Assembly (NCBI RefSeq): GCF_000371785.1
Contig: NZ_AQUI01000002.1
Location: forward strand, 2,459,276-2,523,275
DNA from: Actinopolyspora halophila DSM 43834
Lineage (GTDB): Bacteria; Actinomycetota; Actinomycetes; Mycobacteriales; Pseudonocardiaceae
DNA: 64,000 nt
Direction: 5' to 3'
Every line of letters starts with the position of its first letter. Position 1 is the first letter of the stretch. Both the position numbers and the translations under genes were made by a program. This document shows positions 54,429 to 62,359 of the stretch, piece after piece. Under the pieces are notes generated by a model. It worked only from the letters and a program-made list of their open reading frames with translations, was not told the origin of the DNA and did no database searches.

Positions 54429-55196
54429 ATGCCCGAGGGAAACTCCAACGGTTCCAAGTCGCGGGCCGGGCGCACCGAGGGAGGGCGCCGCAGGCTGCGC
54501 AGCGCCCTGGCCGTGGCGGCTCTGGATCTGTTCGCGAGCAAGGGCTACGACGCCACCACCGTGGAGGACATCGTCGAGGCCGTGGGAGTCGGGCGGCGCA
54601 CCTTCTTCCGATACTTCCGCTCCAAGGAGGAAGTGGTGTTTCCCGATCACGACGAGCGCCTCGCCGAAGTGGTCGCCGAACTCGAGCGCTCCGACGCGGA
54701 CGCGTTCCCGATGCGGGTGGTGTGCCGCGCGGCGGAGAGCGTGCTGGAAACCTACCTGGCCGAGCCGGAGATCTCGCTCAAGCGCTTCGAACTGACCCGG
54801 CAGGTGTCCTCGCTCCGGGACCGCGAGATCGTCAGCATCGACCGCTATCAGCGGGTTTTCGCGCGGTATCTGCGTCGGTGCTACGCGGACGGTCCGAACG
54901 CCGATCTGCGGGCTTCGGTCACCGCGGCTACCGTCGTCGCCACCCACAACCACGTACTGCGCCGTTGGTTGAAGAGCGGGGGAGAGATCGACGCGCACGG
55001 CGCGTTGCGCGCGGCTCTCGACGAAGCCGGGATCGTGGACCGCGAACCGAGCGGGGCGTCCGGGGGAGCGGGGGAATCGGAAAGCGACGTCGTGGTCGGT
55101 GTGCTGCGAACCTCGGCACCGGCCGAGACCGTCCGGCACCGGATCGAGTCGGCGCTGCGGGACCTGCCCGGCGCGGACGACCGGGAGAGCACCTAG
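54429..55196 (+). CDS. TetR-family regulator
   Basis: The 255-residue protein has an N-terminal helix-turn-helix: LAVAALDLFASKGYDATTVE, DIVEAVGVGRRTFFRYFRSK. The helical sensor domain (CRAAESVLETYLAEPEISLK, IVSIDRYQRVFARYLRR) is followed by about 50 extra residues, rich in Gly/Ser then helical (VLRTSAPAETVRHRIESALR), longer than most members. ATG 54429 is chosen; an in-frame TTG nine bases upstream is possible. It is likely the regulator of the divergent acyl-CoA dehydrogenase. Its stop overlaps the last codons of the acetyltransferase fragment on the other strand. Confidence 0.86.
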   Translation: MPEGNSNGSKSRAGRTEGGRRRLRSALAVAALDLFASKGYDATTVEDIVEAVGVGRRTFFRYFRSKEEVVFPDHDERLAEVVAELERSDADAFPMRVVCRAAESVLETYLAEPEISLKRFELTRQVSSLRDREIVSIDRYQRVFARYLRRCYADGPNADLRASVTAATVVATHNHVLRRWLKSGGEIDAHGALRAALDEAGIVDREPSGASGGAGESESDVVVGVLRTSAPAETVRHRIESALRDLPGADDREST

Positions 55197-55310
55197 AGCT
55201 CCAGCGTCATGTACACGCTGTTCGGGTCCTGCGCGTAGTCGCCGAAGGGGGCGCAGTCCGCGAAGCCGTGCTTGCGGTACAGCTCCCGCGCGGGGCGGAA
55301 GGTGGTGTCG
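55193..55310 (-). pseudogene. C-terminal fragment of a GNAT acetyltransferase
   Basis: About 37 codons encode FRPARELYRKHGFADCAPFG, DYAQDPNSVYMTLEL, the end of a GNAT acetyltransferase of the type with PFGDY and DPNS motifs. Nothing upstream in this frame continues the fold. An N-terminal piece of the same type occurs at about 57520-57633 on the same strand, so one gene appears split by the intervening DNA. Confidence 0.65.
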
Positions 55311-55453
55311 GGCCGGTTTCGCGGCTGAGTCGGTGGTAGCCACGTTTCAGCGTGCTTGCCCGTGGGGCGCAGCGATGAGTTCGAGCTGGCTGCCGGATCT
55401 GCATCAGAGGGGTCATCATGGCCTGACACATCAGCGTGAGTGGGAGGTACACC

Positions 55454-56128
55454 GTGAACAAGCAGGACCAACCCCAGGCCGCACCCGAGGTCGTCGACCG
55501 CGCCCAGTTCGACACAGCGCTTGCGGAGCAGATCGCAGCCGAGAAGGAAGTCACTCGGCACAACGATCGGGTCTCGGCGAGTCGTCGTCGTCTTCCGATG
55601 GTCGAGGTGGCCAACTACACCTTCACCGGACCGAACGGTCCTGTCCGGCTGAGCGAGTTGTTCGGGAACAAGTATCTCCTCGTGGTACAGAACGTGATGT
55701 TCGGTCCCGGCTGGGACGCGGGCTGCCCGAGCTGCACGTGGGCGGTCGACAACCTGCCGGCCAACATGCAGCGGTTGTTCGACGAGGGAATTGCCTTCGC
55801 GATGATCTCGCAAGCACCGATCGACAAGCTCGAGGCCTGGCGCGCCGAACGTGGCTGGGACCACCTCTGGGTCTCCTCGGCCGACACGTCGTATCACTAC
55901 GACTGGGGATGGACGCAGACAAATGAGCAAGGCGAGGAGACAACGCTGCCCGGCTACTCCTACTACCTACTCAAGAACGACAAGCCGTATCTGACCTACA
56001 TGACCACCGCCCGCGGCACCGAGGCCATCCTGCCGACCGCGCAGATCATGGACCGCACTGTGTATGGTCGCCAGCAGGACTGGGAGGACAGCCCCGAGGG
56101 CTGGCCGCAGTATCCGACGTACGGGTGA
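55454..56128 (+). CDS. DUF899 thioredoxin-fold protein
   Basis: The 224-residue protein of the DUF899 (thioredoxin-like) family starts QAAPEVVDRAQFDTALAEQI. NYTFTGPNGPVRLSELFGNK opens the fold, GPGWDAGCPSCTWAVDNLP holds the C-x-x-C, and WGWTQTNEQGEETTLPGYSY is a family feature. Its function is not established. GTG 55454 has GGGAGG six bases upstream. It is the only intact gene between the two acetyltransferase fragments, so it looks like cargo brought in with the transposon remnants. Confidence 0.85.
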   Translation: MNKQDQPQAAPEVVDRAQFDTALAEQIAAEKEVTRHNDRVSASRRRLPMVEVANYTFTGPNGPVRLSELFGNKYLLVVQNVMFGPGWDAGCPSCTWAVDNLPANMQRLFDEGIAFAMISQAPIDKLEAWRAERGWDHLWVSSADTSYHYDWGWTQTNEQGEETTLPGYSYYLLKNDKPYLTYMTTARGTEAILPTAQIMDRTVYGRQQDWEDSPEGWPQYPTYG

Positions 56129-56334
56129 CCCCACGACAGGCCGCCAGAGGCCGGACCGTGTCAGCCGTCGGTCCGCTCGCGCGACGCGCGTGGACGCCCT
56201 GCGGACAGGTGCTCAGAGAACGGGTCGTTCGTCAGCCAGCGTTGCGCCCGACTTCTCGCCGGCTGCCCGCGGCCGTCAGGTACGCGCTCCCGAGCACCAG
56301 GACACATTCGAGGAGCTGCTGGGCAGAGAGCACA

Positions 56335-56475
56335 CCCCGAGCACTACGACGGCCAGCACGTGCAGGGTTTCGGCGATGTGCCCGTATTCGGCCAGTGCCT
56401 CGCCCAGGGGGTCGGCGTGCCGCCCCTCGGGTGATGCGCATCAGCTCCGCGGCGCGGATCGCGTAACGGCTGCTC
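56335..56475 (-). pseudogene. Tn3-family transposase fragment, C-terminal region
   Basis: Two short frames read YAIRAAELMRITR and then HADPLGEALAEYGHIAETLHVLA, matching the C-terminal catalytic-domain region of Tn3-family transposases (compare the L-G-E-A-L-A-x-Y-G-x-I-x-x-T-L-H motif). They are shifted relative to each other and flanked by noncoding sequence, so the copy is dead. The orientation equals that of the N-terminal fragment at 57215-57530. Confidence 0.55.
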
Positions 56476-56481
56476 GGGTCA

Positions 56482-56855
56482 TTACGTCGCGAGCGTGGCC
56501 AGCCCCGCGAATTCCTCAGTGCTGTGTGGGAGTTTTCCACGTGGGGCGTAACGGCGGAGCAGCTCCCGGATCCGGGAGCGGTCCAGCATGGTGTAATGGT
56601 GCTTCTCCGCCAATTCGGGGCGGGGAGTTGGTCCATCGTCAGACCGAAGATGTACGGCTCGCCCCTGTGTGCGACGTTCTTCGCTGTCCGTTGCGCGCCA
56701 CGCGAGGTGGTCGTGCCGTTGATGACGGCGGAGTCCATGTAGTCGAACAGTAAGCGCGATCCGGGGGCGCAGAATGTTCTGATCTCGTCCAGCGTGTGTG
56801 CCATTGACTCTCCGCGGGCAGGGTGCAGTGCGGTCGCGGTTGCGGTGGTCATCAT
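56482..56855 (-). pseudogene. Methyltransferase-like fragment
   Basis: The 5' part (MAHTLDEIRTFCAPGSRLLF, DYMDSAVI, then HRGEPYIFGLT) resembles the middle of a TIGR00027-type SAM methyltransferase without its SAM-binding half. After about 56625 the frame changes and reads PELAEKHHYTMLDRSRIREL, RRYAPRGKLPHSTEEF to a TAA at 56482, whose family I do not know. The whole is probably a relic made by deletion. Confidence 0.5.
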
Positions 56856-56880
56856 GGTTCTTTCGGGGGCTAGTGGTGGA

Positions 56881-57205
56881 TCAAGCGGTGGTTGTGATGG
56901 GCAGGCCGTCGCGGCGCCATTCGAGGATGCCGTCCTCCAGCAGCGCGGCCTCGCGTCCGCTGGCCCGCAGCAGCCGCACCGCGTCGTAGGAAAGTACGCA
57001 GTAGCGCCCGCGACAGTAGGCGACGACGTCGGTCTCGGAAGGGACCTCGACCAACCGGTCGGCCAGCTCCTCCAGGGGAATGGAGACCGCTCCGGGCACA
57101 TGCCCGGCCGCATACTCCTCGGCGGGACGCACGTCCAGCACCAGGGCCCGGCCCTCATGGACGTTGATGTGGGCCAGCAGGTCCGAGTCCACGCGCCCGC
57201 GCCGC
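56881..57205 (-). pseudogene. Rhodanese-domain fragment (from an ArsR-rhodanese type protein)
   Basis: A full-looking rhodanese domain of about 100 residues: ALVLDVRPAEEYAAGHVPGA, then VVAYCRGRYCVLSYDAVRLL with the active-site Cys loop CRGRYC, ending LEWRRDGLPI. Closely similar domains form the C-terminus of ArsR-rhodanese fusions, but here the helix-turn-helix is missing and the frame runs into Tn3 sequence at about 57215. A short intact product from an internal start is conceivable, so loss of function is likely but not certain. Confidence 0.6.
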
Positions 57206-57214
57206 TCGGTCACC

Positions 57215-57530
57215 AGCCGCAGATGCTCGGGACGGGGCTGCTCCCGGTCTTCGTACCCGCGAGCTCGACCAGGCCAACGCCGAGCTGCACAGCCAGCCGG
57301 TTCACCGCCACTCGAGGTGCGGTCGGAACATCGTCGGGCACGAAGCCCGACCAGGGAGTCGTGCACAACTGCACCGCCAAGCCCAACCGGTTGCTCCGAC
57401 CCCGAGCCGACCGCTGCAGCCACGCCGGATCATCGGTACCCAACGTGAACTACCGGATCAGCTCGCCCCGGTACAGCTCGGCAGGCCACGACCGCAGCCG
57501 CTCGATCTCCTCATCACCGAGACGCCCAGC
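57215..57530 (-). mobile_element. Tn3-family transposase remnant, N-terminal region
   Basis: The frame reads LGDEEIERLRSWPAELYRGE, LIR-stop-FTLGTDDPAWL, SNRLGLAVQLCTTPWSGFVP and VAVNRLAVQLG, the DUF4158 N-terminal domain of Tn3 transposases. A TAG at 57448-57450 interrupts it where the family has Tyr, and near 57265 the frame shifts to GYEDREQPRPEHLRLV. The copy is therefore inactive. It abuts the N-terminal acetyltransferase fragment. Confidence 0.7.
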
Positions 57531-57633
57531 CGGGTGGGGAGGTGCTTTCCATGTCGGTGAGGTGTTCTTCGAGGAAGCCCGCGACCTCCGGATCGGACGG
57601 ATCGTCCACGAGGAGCCGCACTGCGCGCCGCAT
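57520..57633 (-). pseudogene. N-terminal fragment of a GNAT acetyltransferase
   Basis: From ATG 57633 the frame encodes MRRAVRLLVDDPSDPEVAGF, LEEHLTDMESTSPP and then breaks into transposase sequence with a stop soon after. LEEHLxDM...SPP is typical of the start of GNAT proteins whose C-terminus ends in PFGDY/DPNS, as found at 55193-55310. Confidence 0.6.
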
Positions 57634-57733
57634 TCCGACATGCTAACCGGTTCGGCCCTCGGGGCAGAAGATCGCTGCTGGGGCGCCAGGAGGCGATAGG
57701 TCCGAGCAGCATTTTTGATTTGTTAATACTGTG

Positions 57734-57756
57734 GTTTCAGTGTTGAATGAAATAAA
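57734..57756. repeat. 23-nt perfect repeat, copy B
   Basis: Identical over 23 bases to 27192-27214 and, like it, in an AT-rich patch. It lies 101 bases upstream of the minus-strand acetyltransferase start at 57633. Confidence 0.6.
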
Positions 57757-58016
57757 TCATCAAAAAAGCAAAAGCCCAGCACCCACGAACACACCCAACG
57801 GCAAAGAAGAGGAGAGAAGACTCTGTCCAGGAACGGAACCGTCCGTTGTGGTGTGGAGTGCACGCGGAGACCGGTTTCCTCGCGGTGAGGCGTTCTCCCT
57901 TCCTCCGAAGTTATTGGTCACGGTGACGGATCCGTTGCGCGGACAGGCGCTGCTCCCCACCTCCGAGCTCCGGCGGTGCCGAGGGAGGGCAGGGGCAGCG
58001 CCTTGTCACCGGGCGT
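57757..58016. other. Non-coding interval
   Basis: About 260 bases follow repeat B up to the stop of the MerR-PP2C gene. The first 60 bases are A-rich, the rest GC-rich. I see no supported gene or terminator. Confidence 0.4.
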
Positions 58017-59096
58017 TCACGAGTGGGTGAGGACGTCGGTGACCACGCACGCGACGTTGTCCGGCGCGCCGGCCTCGTGGACGAGGCCGATGAGTTCGTC
58101 CACCGCGTCCTGCGGTTCGGCGGCGGTGTCCAGAACCTCGCGGATTCGCTGTTGGCCGAGCACGGCGTGCAGCCCGTCCGAGCACAACAGATAGCGGTCC
58201 GCCGGGTGTGCCTCGCGCAGGTGCAGGTCCGGTTCCGTGGCGTCCGCGCGGTGCAGGGCGCGGAGCAGTGTGGCCCGTTGTGGGTGCGTAGTGGCCTCCT
58301 CGGGGGTCAGCTTGTCCTCGTCGATCAGTGACTGCACGACGGTGTGGTCGTGGGTGAGCTGAACCAGCTCACCACCGCGCACGAGATAGGCCCGCGAGTC
58401 TCCGATGTGTACCAGCGCGAACTGGAGTCCGGACCAGAGCATCGCGGTCAGCGTCGAGCCTGACTTTTCGAGTGCGGGGTCCGACTCGGCGAACTCGCGT
58501 ACCGCCGCGCGCGCATGGCTCGCGGACGTTTCGAGGGCCTGCAGAACATTCCCTCCGGCCTCGTCCGCGTCGTGCTCTTCGAGTGCGGCCAGCGTGGCCG
58601 AACTCGCCGCGTGCTCCATGCCCTGTGCGCCGTACCCGTCGGCGACGGCGAACAGACGTCTTCCCGCGTACACCGCGTCCTCGTTGCTTTCGCGTACCAG
58701 TCCGCCGTCGACGTGCGCGGCGGAGCGCAGATCCCATTCCCCGGTCACACCGGTCATGTCCGAGCCTTTCCTCGACAGGTGGTCGACGAGGAAGGTGGCC
58801 AGCTCCTTGCGGGCCGCGGTGTCGGCCTCGACTTGACGCCAGTACGAGGTCACTTCGGTCGCCGCCGCCAGCGGTGGAAGATCGCCGACCACGCGGATCC
58901 GGGCCAGGGGCATACCGAGCCCGCGCAACCGTGCGACCAGCTGCGCTTTCTCCAGCTGGGCCCGCTCGTAGGACCGGTAGCCCGAGCGGGGATCGACGTG
59001 CGCGGGCGGCAGCAGCCCCAGCTCGTCGTACAGTCGCAACGCCTTCGGGGTCAGGCCCGACTCCCGCGCGAACTCACCGATGCTCAGCCTGGCCAC
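58017..59096 (-). CDS. MerR-type HTH fused to PP2C protein phosphatase
   Basis: The 359-residue fusion has a MerR DNA-binding domain at residues 1-75 (LSIGEFARESGLTPKALRLY, DELGLLPPAHVDPRSGYRSY), then a short helical dimerisation segment. A PP2C phosphatase occupies about 125-359: VRESNEDAVYAG, LFAVADGYGAQG, HIGDSRAYLVRGG, LLCSDGLHAVL and APDNVACVVTDV. The metal-ligand Asp residues (NED, ADGYG, SDG, DN) are all kept, so it should be an active Mn/Mg-dependent Ser/Thr phosphatase. The effector-binding part of MerR is replaced by the enzyme, implying gene control linked to phosphorylation. GAGGAGG before GTG 59096 fixes the start. Confidence 0.9.
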   Translation of the reverse strand: MARLSIGEFARESGLTPKALRLYDELGLLPPAHVDPRSGYRSYERAQLEKAQLVARLRGLGMPLARIRVVGDLPPLAAATEVTSYWRQVEADTAARKELATFLVDHLSRKGSDMTGVTGEWDLRSAAHVDGGLVRESNEDAVYAGRRLFAVADGYGAQGMEHAASSATLAALEEHDADEAGGNVLQALETSASHARAAVREFAESDPALEKSGSTLTAMLWSGLQFALVHIGDSRAYLVRGGELVQLTHDHTVVQSLIDEDKLTPEEATTHPQRATLLRALHRADATEPDLHLREAHPADRYLLCSDGLHAVLGQQRIREVLDTAAEPQDAVDELIGLVHEAGAPDNVACVVTDVLTHS

Positions 59097-59198
59097 GAAC
59101 TCCTCCTCGTCGTTCTCGGGGCCGTTGCCCGACGCGTCGACACTGAGCCCTGCCCCGAGGTGAAGGTCAAACCTTGCCGCACCGCTTAGCATCGCACC

Positions 59199-59558
59199 GT
59201 GCGCATCACGGGCGCGGACGAGCGCGACAGCAGCCGGGAGGAGCACCATCCGAGGTTCCGCGTCTACTTCTTCGCAGGCGGCGAGGCGCCGTCGGCATCG
59301 TGGTCCACCGACACGTACGACGTCACGGGATCCGACGTGCTCGAGGTCGTCCAGTGGACCCAGGATCATGCCGGTTCCGAGCGGTTGTACGCGATCGCAC
59401 TGGTCGACGAGGACCACACGCTTCCTGCCGATCAGCGTCGCGGGTTGATCTGGCTGATCGGCATGGACGCTAACGAGCTCCAGGTGGACGAGGACGAGCG
59501 TCGCTGTTTCGCGGCGATGCTGGACCGACGAGGCAAGCGCGTGGTCGATCTCCGTTGA
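59199..59558 (+). CDS. Hypothetical 119-aa protein
   Basis: The unrecognised soluble acidic protein has the pattern RFRVYFFAGGEAPSASWSTD, TYDVTGSDVLEVVQWTQDHA, YAIALVDED, GLIWLIGMD, suggestive of a small alpha/beta fold. No Cys motif, signal peptide or helix for the membrane. It begins at GTG 59199, about 100 bases from the divergent MerR-PP2C start; no clear ribosome site is seen, so the message may be leaderless. Divergence makes it a possible target of the MerR domain. Confidence 0.65.
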   Translation: MRITGADERDSSREEHHPRFRVYFFAGGEAPSASWSTDTYDVTGSDVLEVVQWTQDHAGSERLYAIALVDEDHTLPADQRRGLIWLIGMDANELQVDEDERRCFAAMLDRRGKRVVDLR

Positions 59559-59682
59559 CGACTCCGGAGATTCACCTGTGCTCGATGGGGCGTTCGTCCT
59601 TCCGGTTTCCCGAAACAGCAGTCCTGATCAATCCAGGACGGACCGCGACGGGCGCGGCACCGGCGAACACCGGGAGGCAGGG

Positions 59683-60283
59683 ATGAGCAAGGGGGGGCAC
59701 GGGAAGGTCACGTCGCATCGTCGCCTGGGCAGGGGTGAGCCTCGACGGCTACACCAGCGGTCCGAAAGGTCCGGCCGGCGACACCTGGCTGCACGAGCAA
59801 GCGACGCATCCGCGGACCGCCGAGTACTTCGAAGGGATCTGGCGCGGTGCTGACACGATCCTGCTCGGACGTACCAATTACGAGGGCTTCCACTCCGTAT
59901 GGCCCGGCATCACCCGCGATGAGAACACCGACCCGCGCACTCGCGAGCTGGGCCGCTGGCTCGACGCCACCGAGAAAGTGGTGGTCTCGCGCACCCTGAC
60001 CGAGGCGCCGTGGGAGAACTCGCGCATCGCGCGCGATCTCGCCGCTGAGGTCGAGACGCTGCGCGAGCGGCAGGGACGCGACGTGTTGGTGGCCAACAGC
60101 GCCAGCGTCATCGCCGAGCTGCTACGCCTGGACCTTCTCGACGACCTGCGGCTGTTCATGATCCCCGTGCTGGTCGGTGGTGGGCTGCGCCTGTTCCCCG
60201 ACGGGGTGGACGCACGCTTCACAACGGCCGGTGTCACCGCGCTGGCGAACGGTGTGGTCGGCCTGCACTTCACCCGCGCGTGA
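59683..60283 (+). pseudogene. DHFR/RibD-like reductase with poly-G frameshift near its start
   Basis: From about 59700 the frame encodes RRIVAWAGVSLDGYTSGPKG, ADTILLGRTNYEGFHSVWPG, ATEKVVVSRTL, DVLVANSASVIAEL and LFMIPVLVGGGLRLFPDG, a normal RibD C-terminal/dihydrofolate-reductase-like protein of about 190 residues. The ATG with the strong GGGAGG ribosome site (59683) is in another frame; removing one G from GGGGGGG at 59691-59697 joins them as MSKGGTGRSRRIVAWAG. An internal GTG at 59735 would lose the first beta strand. Either a slippage-prone tract switches the gene or the read has one G too many. Confidence 0.75.
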
Positions 60284-60362
60284 CCATCGGGGTGAGTGCC
60301 GAACTGTGGCGCGTCGCGACGTCTTCGTCGTGTGACGGACACTGAAGGCACGTGTCGTGTTG

Positions 60363-60380
60363 GTCGGATGGATGTCCGAC
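60363..60380. promoter_or_regulatory. Inverted repeat upstream of the F420-type oxidoreductase gene
   Basis: GTCGGA-TGGATG-TCCGAC is a perfect 6-bp inverted repeat centred about 30 bases before the start at 60403. Its place between promoter and start suggests an operator; the binding protein is unknown. Confidence 0.45.
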
Positions 60381-60402
60381 ATGTGCAGGTAGCCTCGGAG
60401 AT

Positions 60403-61296
60403 ATGGCCACAATCGACTTCAGCTCCCGTTTCGGTGTCTGGTGGACCAGCGACCAGCGGTCGATCGGCGATGTGATCACCCGTGCTCGTGAGATCGAGCG
60501 GCTCGGCTACGCTTCGCTGTTCTACGGCGAAGCCGGCGGCAAGGAGACCTTCACCCAGGCCGCCGCGCTGTTGGACGGCACCGAACGGTTGGTGGTCGGC
60601 ACCGGCATCGCCAACATCCACGCCCGCAGCGCCCCGGCCAGCGAGTCCGGTTCCCGCACGCTCGCGGCGCTGCACCCGGGCCGTTTCGTGCTCGGGTTGG
60701 GTGTCAGTCATGCCCCGCTGGTGGAGCGCAGCTACGCCGGGTCCTACTCCCGGCCGCTGAGCACCATGCGGCGGTATCTGGAGACCATGGACGCGGTACC
60801 GGCCGAAATCGAACCGGGCGCGCAGCGCCCGGCCCGGCTGCTGGCCGCGCTCGGACCGAAGATGATCGAGCTGTCCGGCACCGCTGCCGACGGGGCGCAC
60901 CCGTACCTGGTGACCCCGGAGCACACCGCGCACACCCGGGAGCGGCTCGGGCCCGACAAGTGGGTGGTCAGTGAGCAGGCCGTAGCGCTGACCACGGACC
61001 GGGAGACCGGTCTGCGGCGTGCGCACCAGCACCTGCACATGTACTCGCAGCTGCCGAACTACCAGAACTCATGGCTGCGGCAGGGATTCGACGAGTCCGA
61101 CCTGGTCGTCGGCGGCTCGGACAAATTGGCCGAGGGCATGGTCGCCATGGGTGACGCCGAGACGGTCGCCGCGCAGGTTAAGCAGCACCTGGAGGCCGGC
61201 GCCGACCACGTGGTGATCCAGGTCCTCGGCGACGATCCCGCTGCCGACCCGCTACCCGCGCTGCACGAACTCGCCCCGGCCCTCGGACTGAGCTGA
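60403..61296 (+). CDS. LLM-class F420-dependent oxidoreductase
   Basis: The 297-residue luciferase-like TIM-barrel protein reads FGVWWTSDQRSIGDVITRAR, LGYASLFYGEAGGKETFTQA, VGTGIANIHARSAPASESGS, RFVLGLGVSHAPLVERSYAG and MIELSGTAADGAHPYLVTPE. These match the F420-binding branch found in actinobacteria (TIGR03620-like). It would use reduced coenzyme F420 for hydride transfer to an unknown substrate. CTCGGAG lies just before ATG 60403. It stands alone after the DHFR-like gene, also a reductase family. Confidence 0.88.
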   Translation: MATIDFSSRFGVWWTSDQRSIGDVITRAREIERLGYASLFYGEAGGKETFTQAAALLDGTERLVVGTGIANIHARSAPASESGSRTLAALHPGRFVLGLGVSHAPLVERSYAGSYSRPLSTMRRYLETMDAVPAEIEPGAQRPARLLAALGPKMIELSGTAADGAHPYLVTPEHTAHTRERLGPDKWVVSEQAVALTTDRETGLRRAHQHLHMYSQLPNYQNSWLRQGFDESDLVVGGSDKLAEGMVAMGDAETVAAQVKQHLEAGADHVVIQVLGDDPAADPLPALHELAPALGLS

Positions 61297-61383
61297 ACAC
61301 GCCCGAGCCGGTGATGTCGCCCCGCGTTCGCCTCCCGCAGCCGGGTCGGTTGGTCCGGAGCTTCGGCTGCGGTCGAGGACAAC

Positions 61384-61995
61384 TCATCTTGTCCTGCCGG
61401 TTCCCGGAAACATCCCGGAAACCGCCGCCAGGACCAACCACGGCTCGATCGCGATGTTGACGAGCGTGTGCGCCACGATCGCGGGGAGCACGTTGCGCCC
61501 CGCCACGACGTAGACGACCGCCAGCAGTCCTCCCAGGACTGTCGTGGAGACCACCACCGGAACCGCGATTTTGACCTCGCCGGACATCAGAATCCAGGCA
61601 GCGTGGGCGGTGCCGAAAACCGCAGCTGAGATCAGGACCTGCCACCCGGGGTGAAGTTCCCAGCCCGCAGCCAGATCCATCAGCTTCTTCCGGAAGACGA
61701 TCTCCTCCACGATCCCGCTGGCCACGGCCGCCCAGATTCCCAGGAGCTTCAGCGGTGAGAACTCGAACTTGTGGTCGTTGACGAACGGGACGGAGCGCAC
61801 CGTGTAGGCGCTGTAGAGCACGGCACCCACGAGGGCCAGTGCCCACGCCCAAGGATTTTGAGACGTCTGTGCGTTGATCCCCATCTCGTTGGTGACGAAA
61901 CCGGCCGGGTCTGGAACCAACCAGAACACGATGATCCCGGTCAGGAGAACATCGACGCTTGCCAGGATCCATCCGGCGAGGTTCCTGAATCCCAT
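61384..61995 (-). CDS. CPBP-family intramembrane metalloprotease
   Basis: The 203-residue polytopic protein has about six helices. The three catalytic motifs of CAAX/bacteriocin-processing (Abi) proteases are seen: VEEIVFRKKL (EE-x3-R), FGTAHAAW (F-x3-H) and AHTLVN (H-x3-N). Members cleave near the membrane and in bacteria act in bacteriocin self-immunity or signalling; here no bacteriocin gene is visible. Start ATG 61995 (MGFRNLAGWILASVDVLL) opens the first helix. It is convergent with the F420-type gene, 87 bases between stops. Confidence 0.85.
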   Translation of the reverse strand: MGFRNLAGWILASVDVLLTGIIVFWLVPDPAGFVTNEMGINAQTSQNPWAWALALVGAVLYSAYTVRSVPFVNDHKFEFSPLKLLGIWAAVASGIVEEIVFRKKLMDLAAGWELHPGWQVLISAAVFGTAHAAWILMSGEVKIAVPVVVSTTVLGGLLAVVYVVAGRNVLPAIVAHTLVNIAIEPWLVLAAVSGMFPGTGRTR

Positions 61996-62146
61996 GCGGG
62001 ATCACGTTATGTGCGCTGTGCGGGGACGACAAGAGGTACGTTCACCCATGTCGCCGAGACCGACCATCAGGACCGTGTTCATTTCGGCTGTTCTCTCCGC
62101 CGTCGGGGCCGGAACGGGGTCGCCGCCGGCGCATCGGTTGTGGCGC

Positions 62147-62359
62147 TCATCCGGTGCTCAGCACGAGGAGGTCCAGGTCGGAGGTGGGCTTGAACTCGCC
62201 CGTGGCGTAGGAGCCGGTGAGCAGCACCGCCAGCGTGGGTCGCGGATCCAGGATTCGGGCGCCGACCAGGTCGTGCGGGGCGATTCCGCGGGCGGCGAGC
62301 GCCCGGACCACACCGTCGGGCAGGGCCCGCAGCACCTCGGCGGCGGCCGGGGCGCCCAT
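62147..62359 (-). pseudogene. Truncated nucleotidyltransferase
   Basis: A 70-residue product reads VLLTGSYATGEFKPTSDLDL, the G-S-x(n)-S-D-x-D-L core of the polymerase-beta nucleotidyltransferase superfamily, and then stops at LVLSTG, four residues after the catalytic Asp pair. Minimal antitoxin-like nucleotidyltransferases are longer and carry a further Asp strand, so the 3' end is likely lost. Its ATG shares bases with the HIT stop (TGATG), showing a former two-gene operon. Confidence 0.65.
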
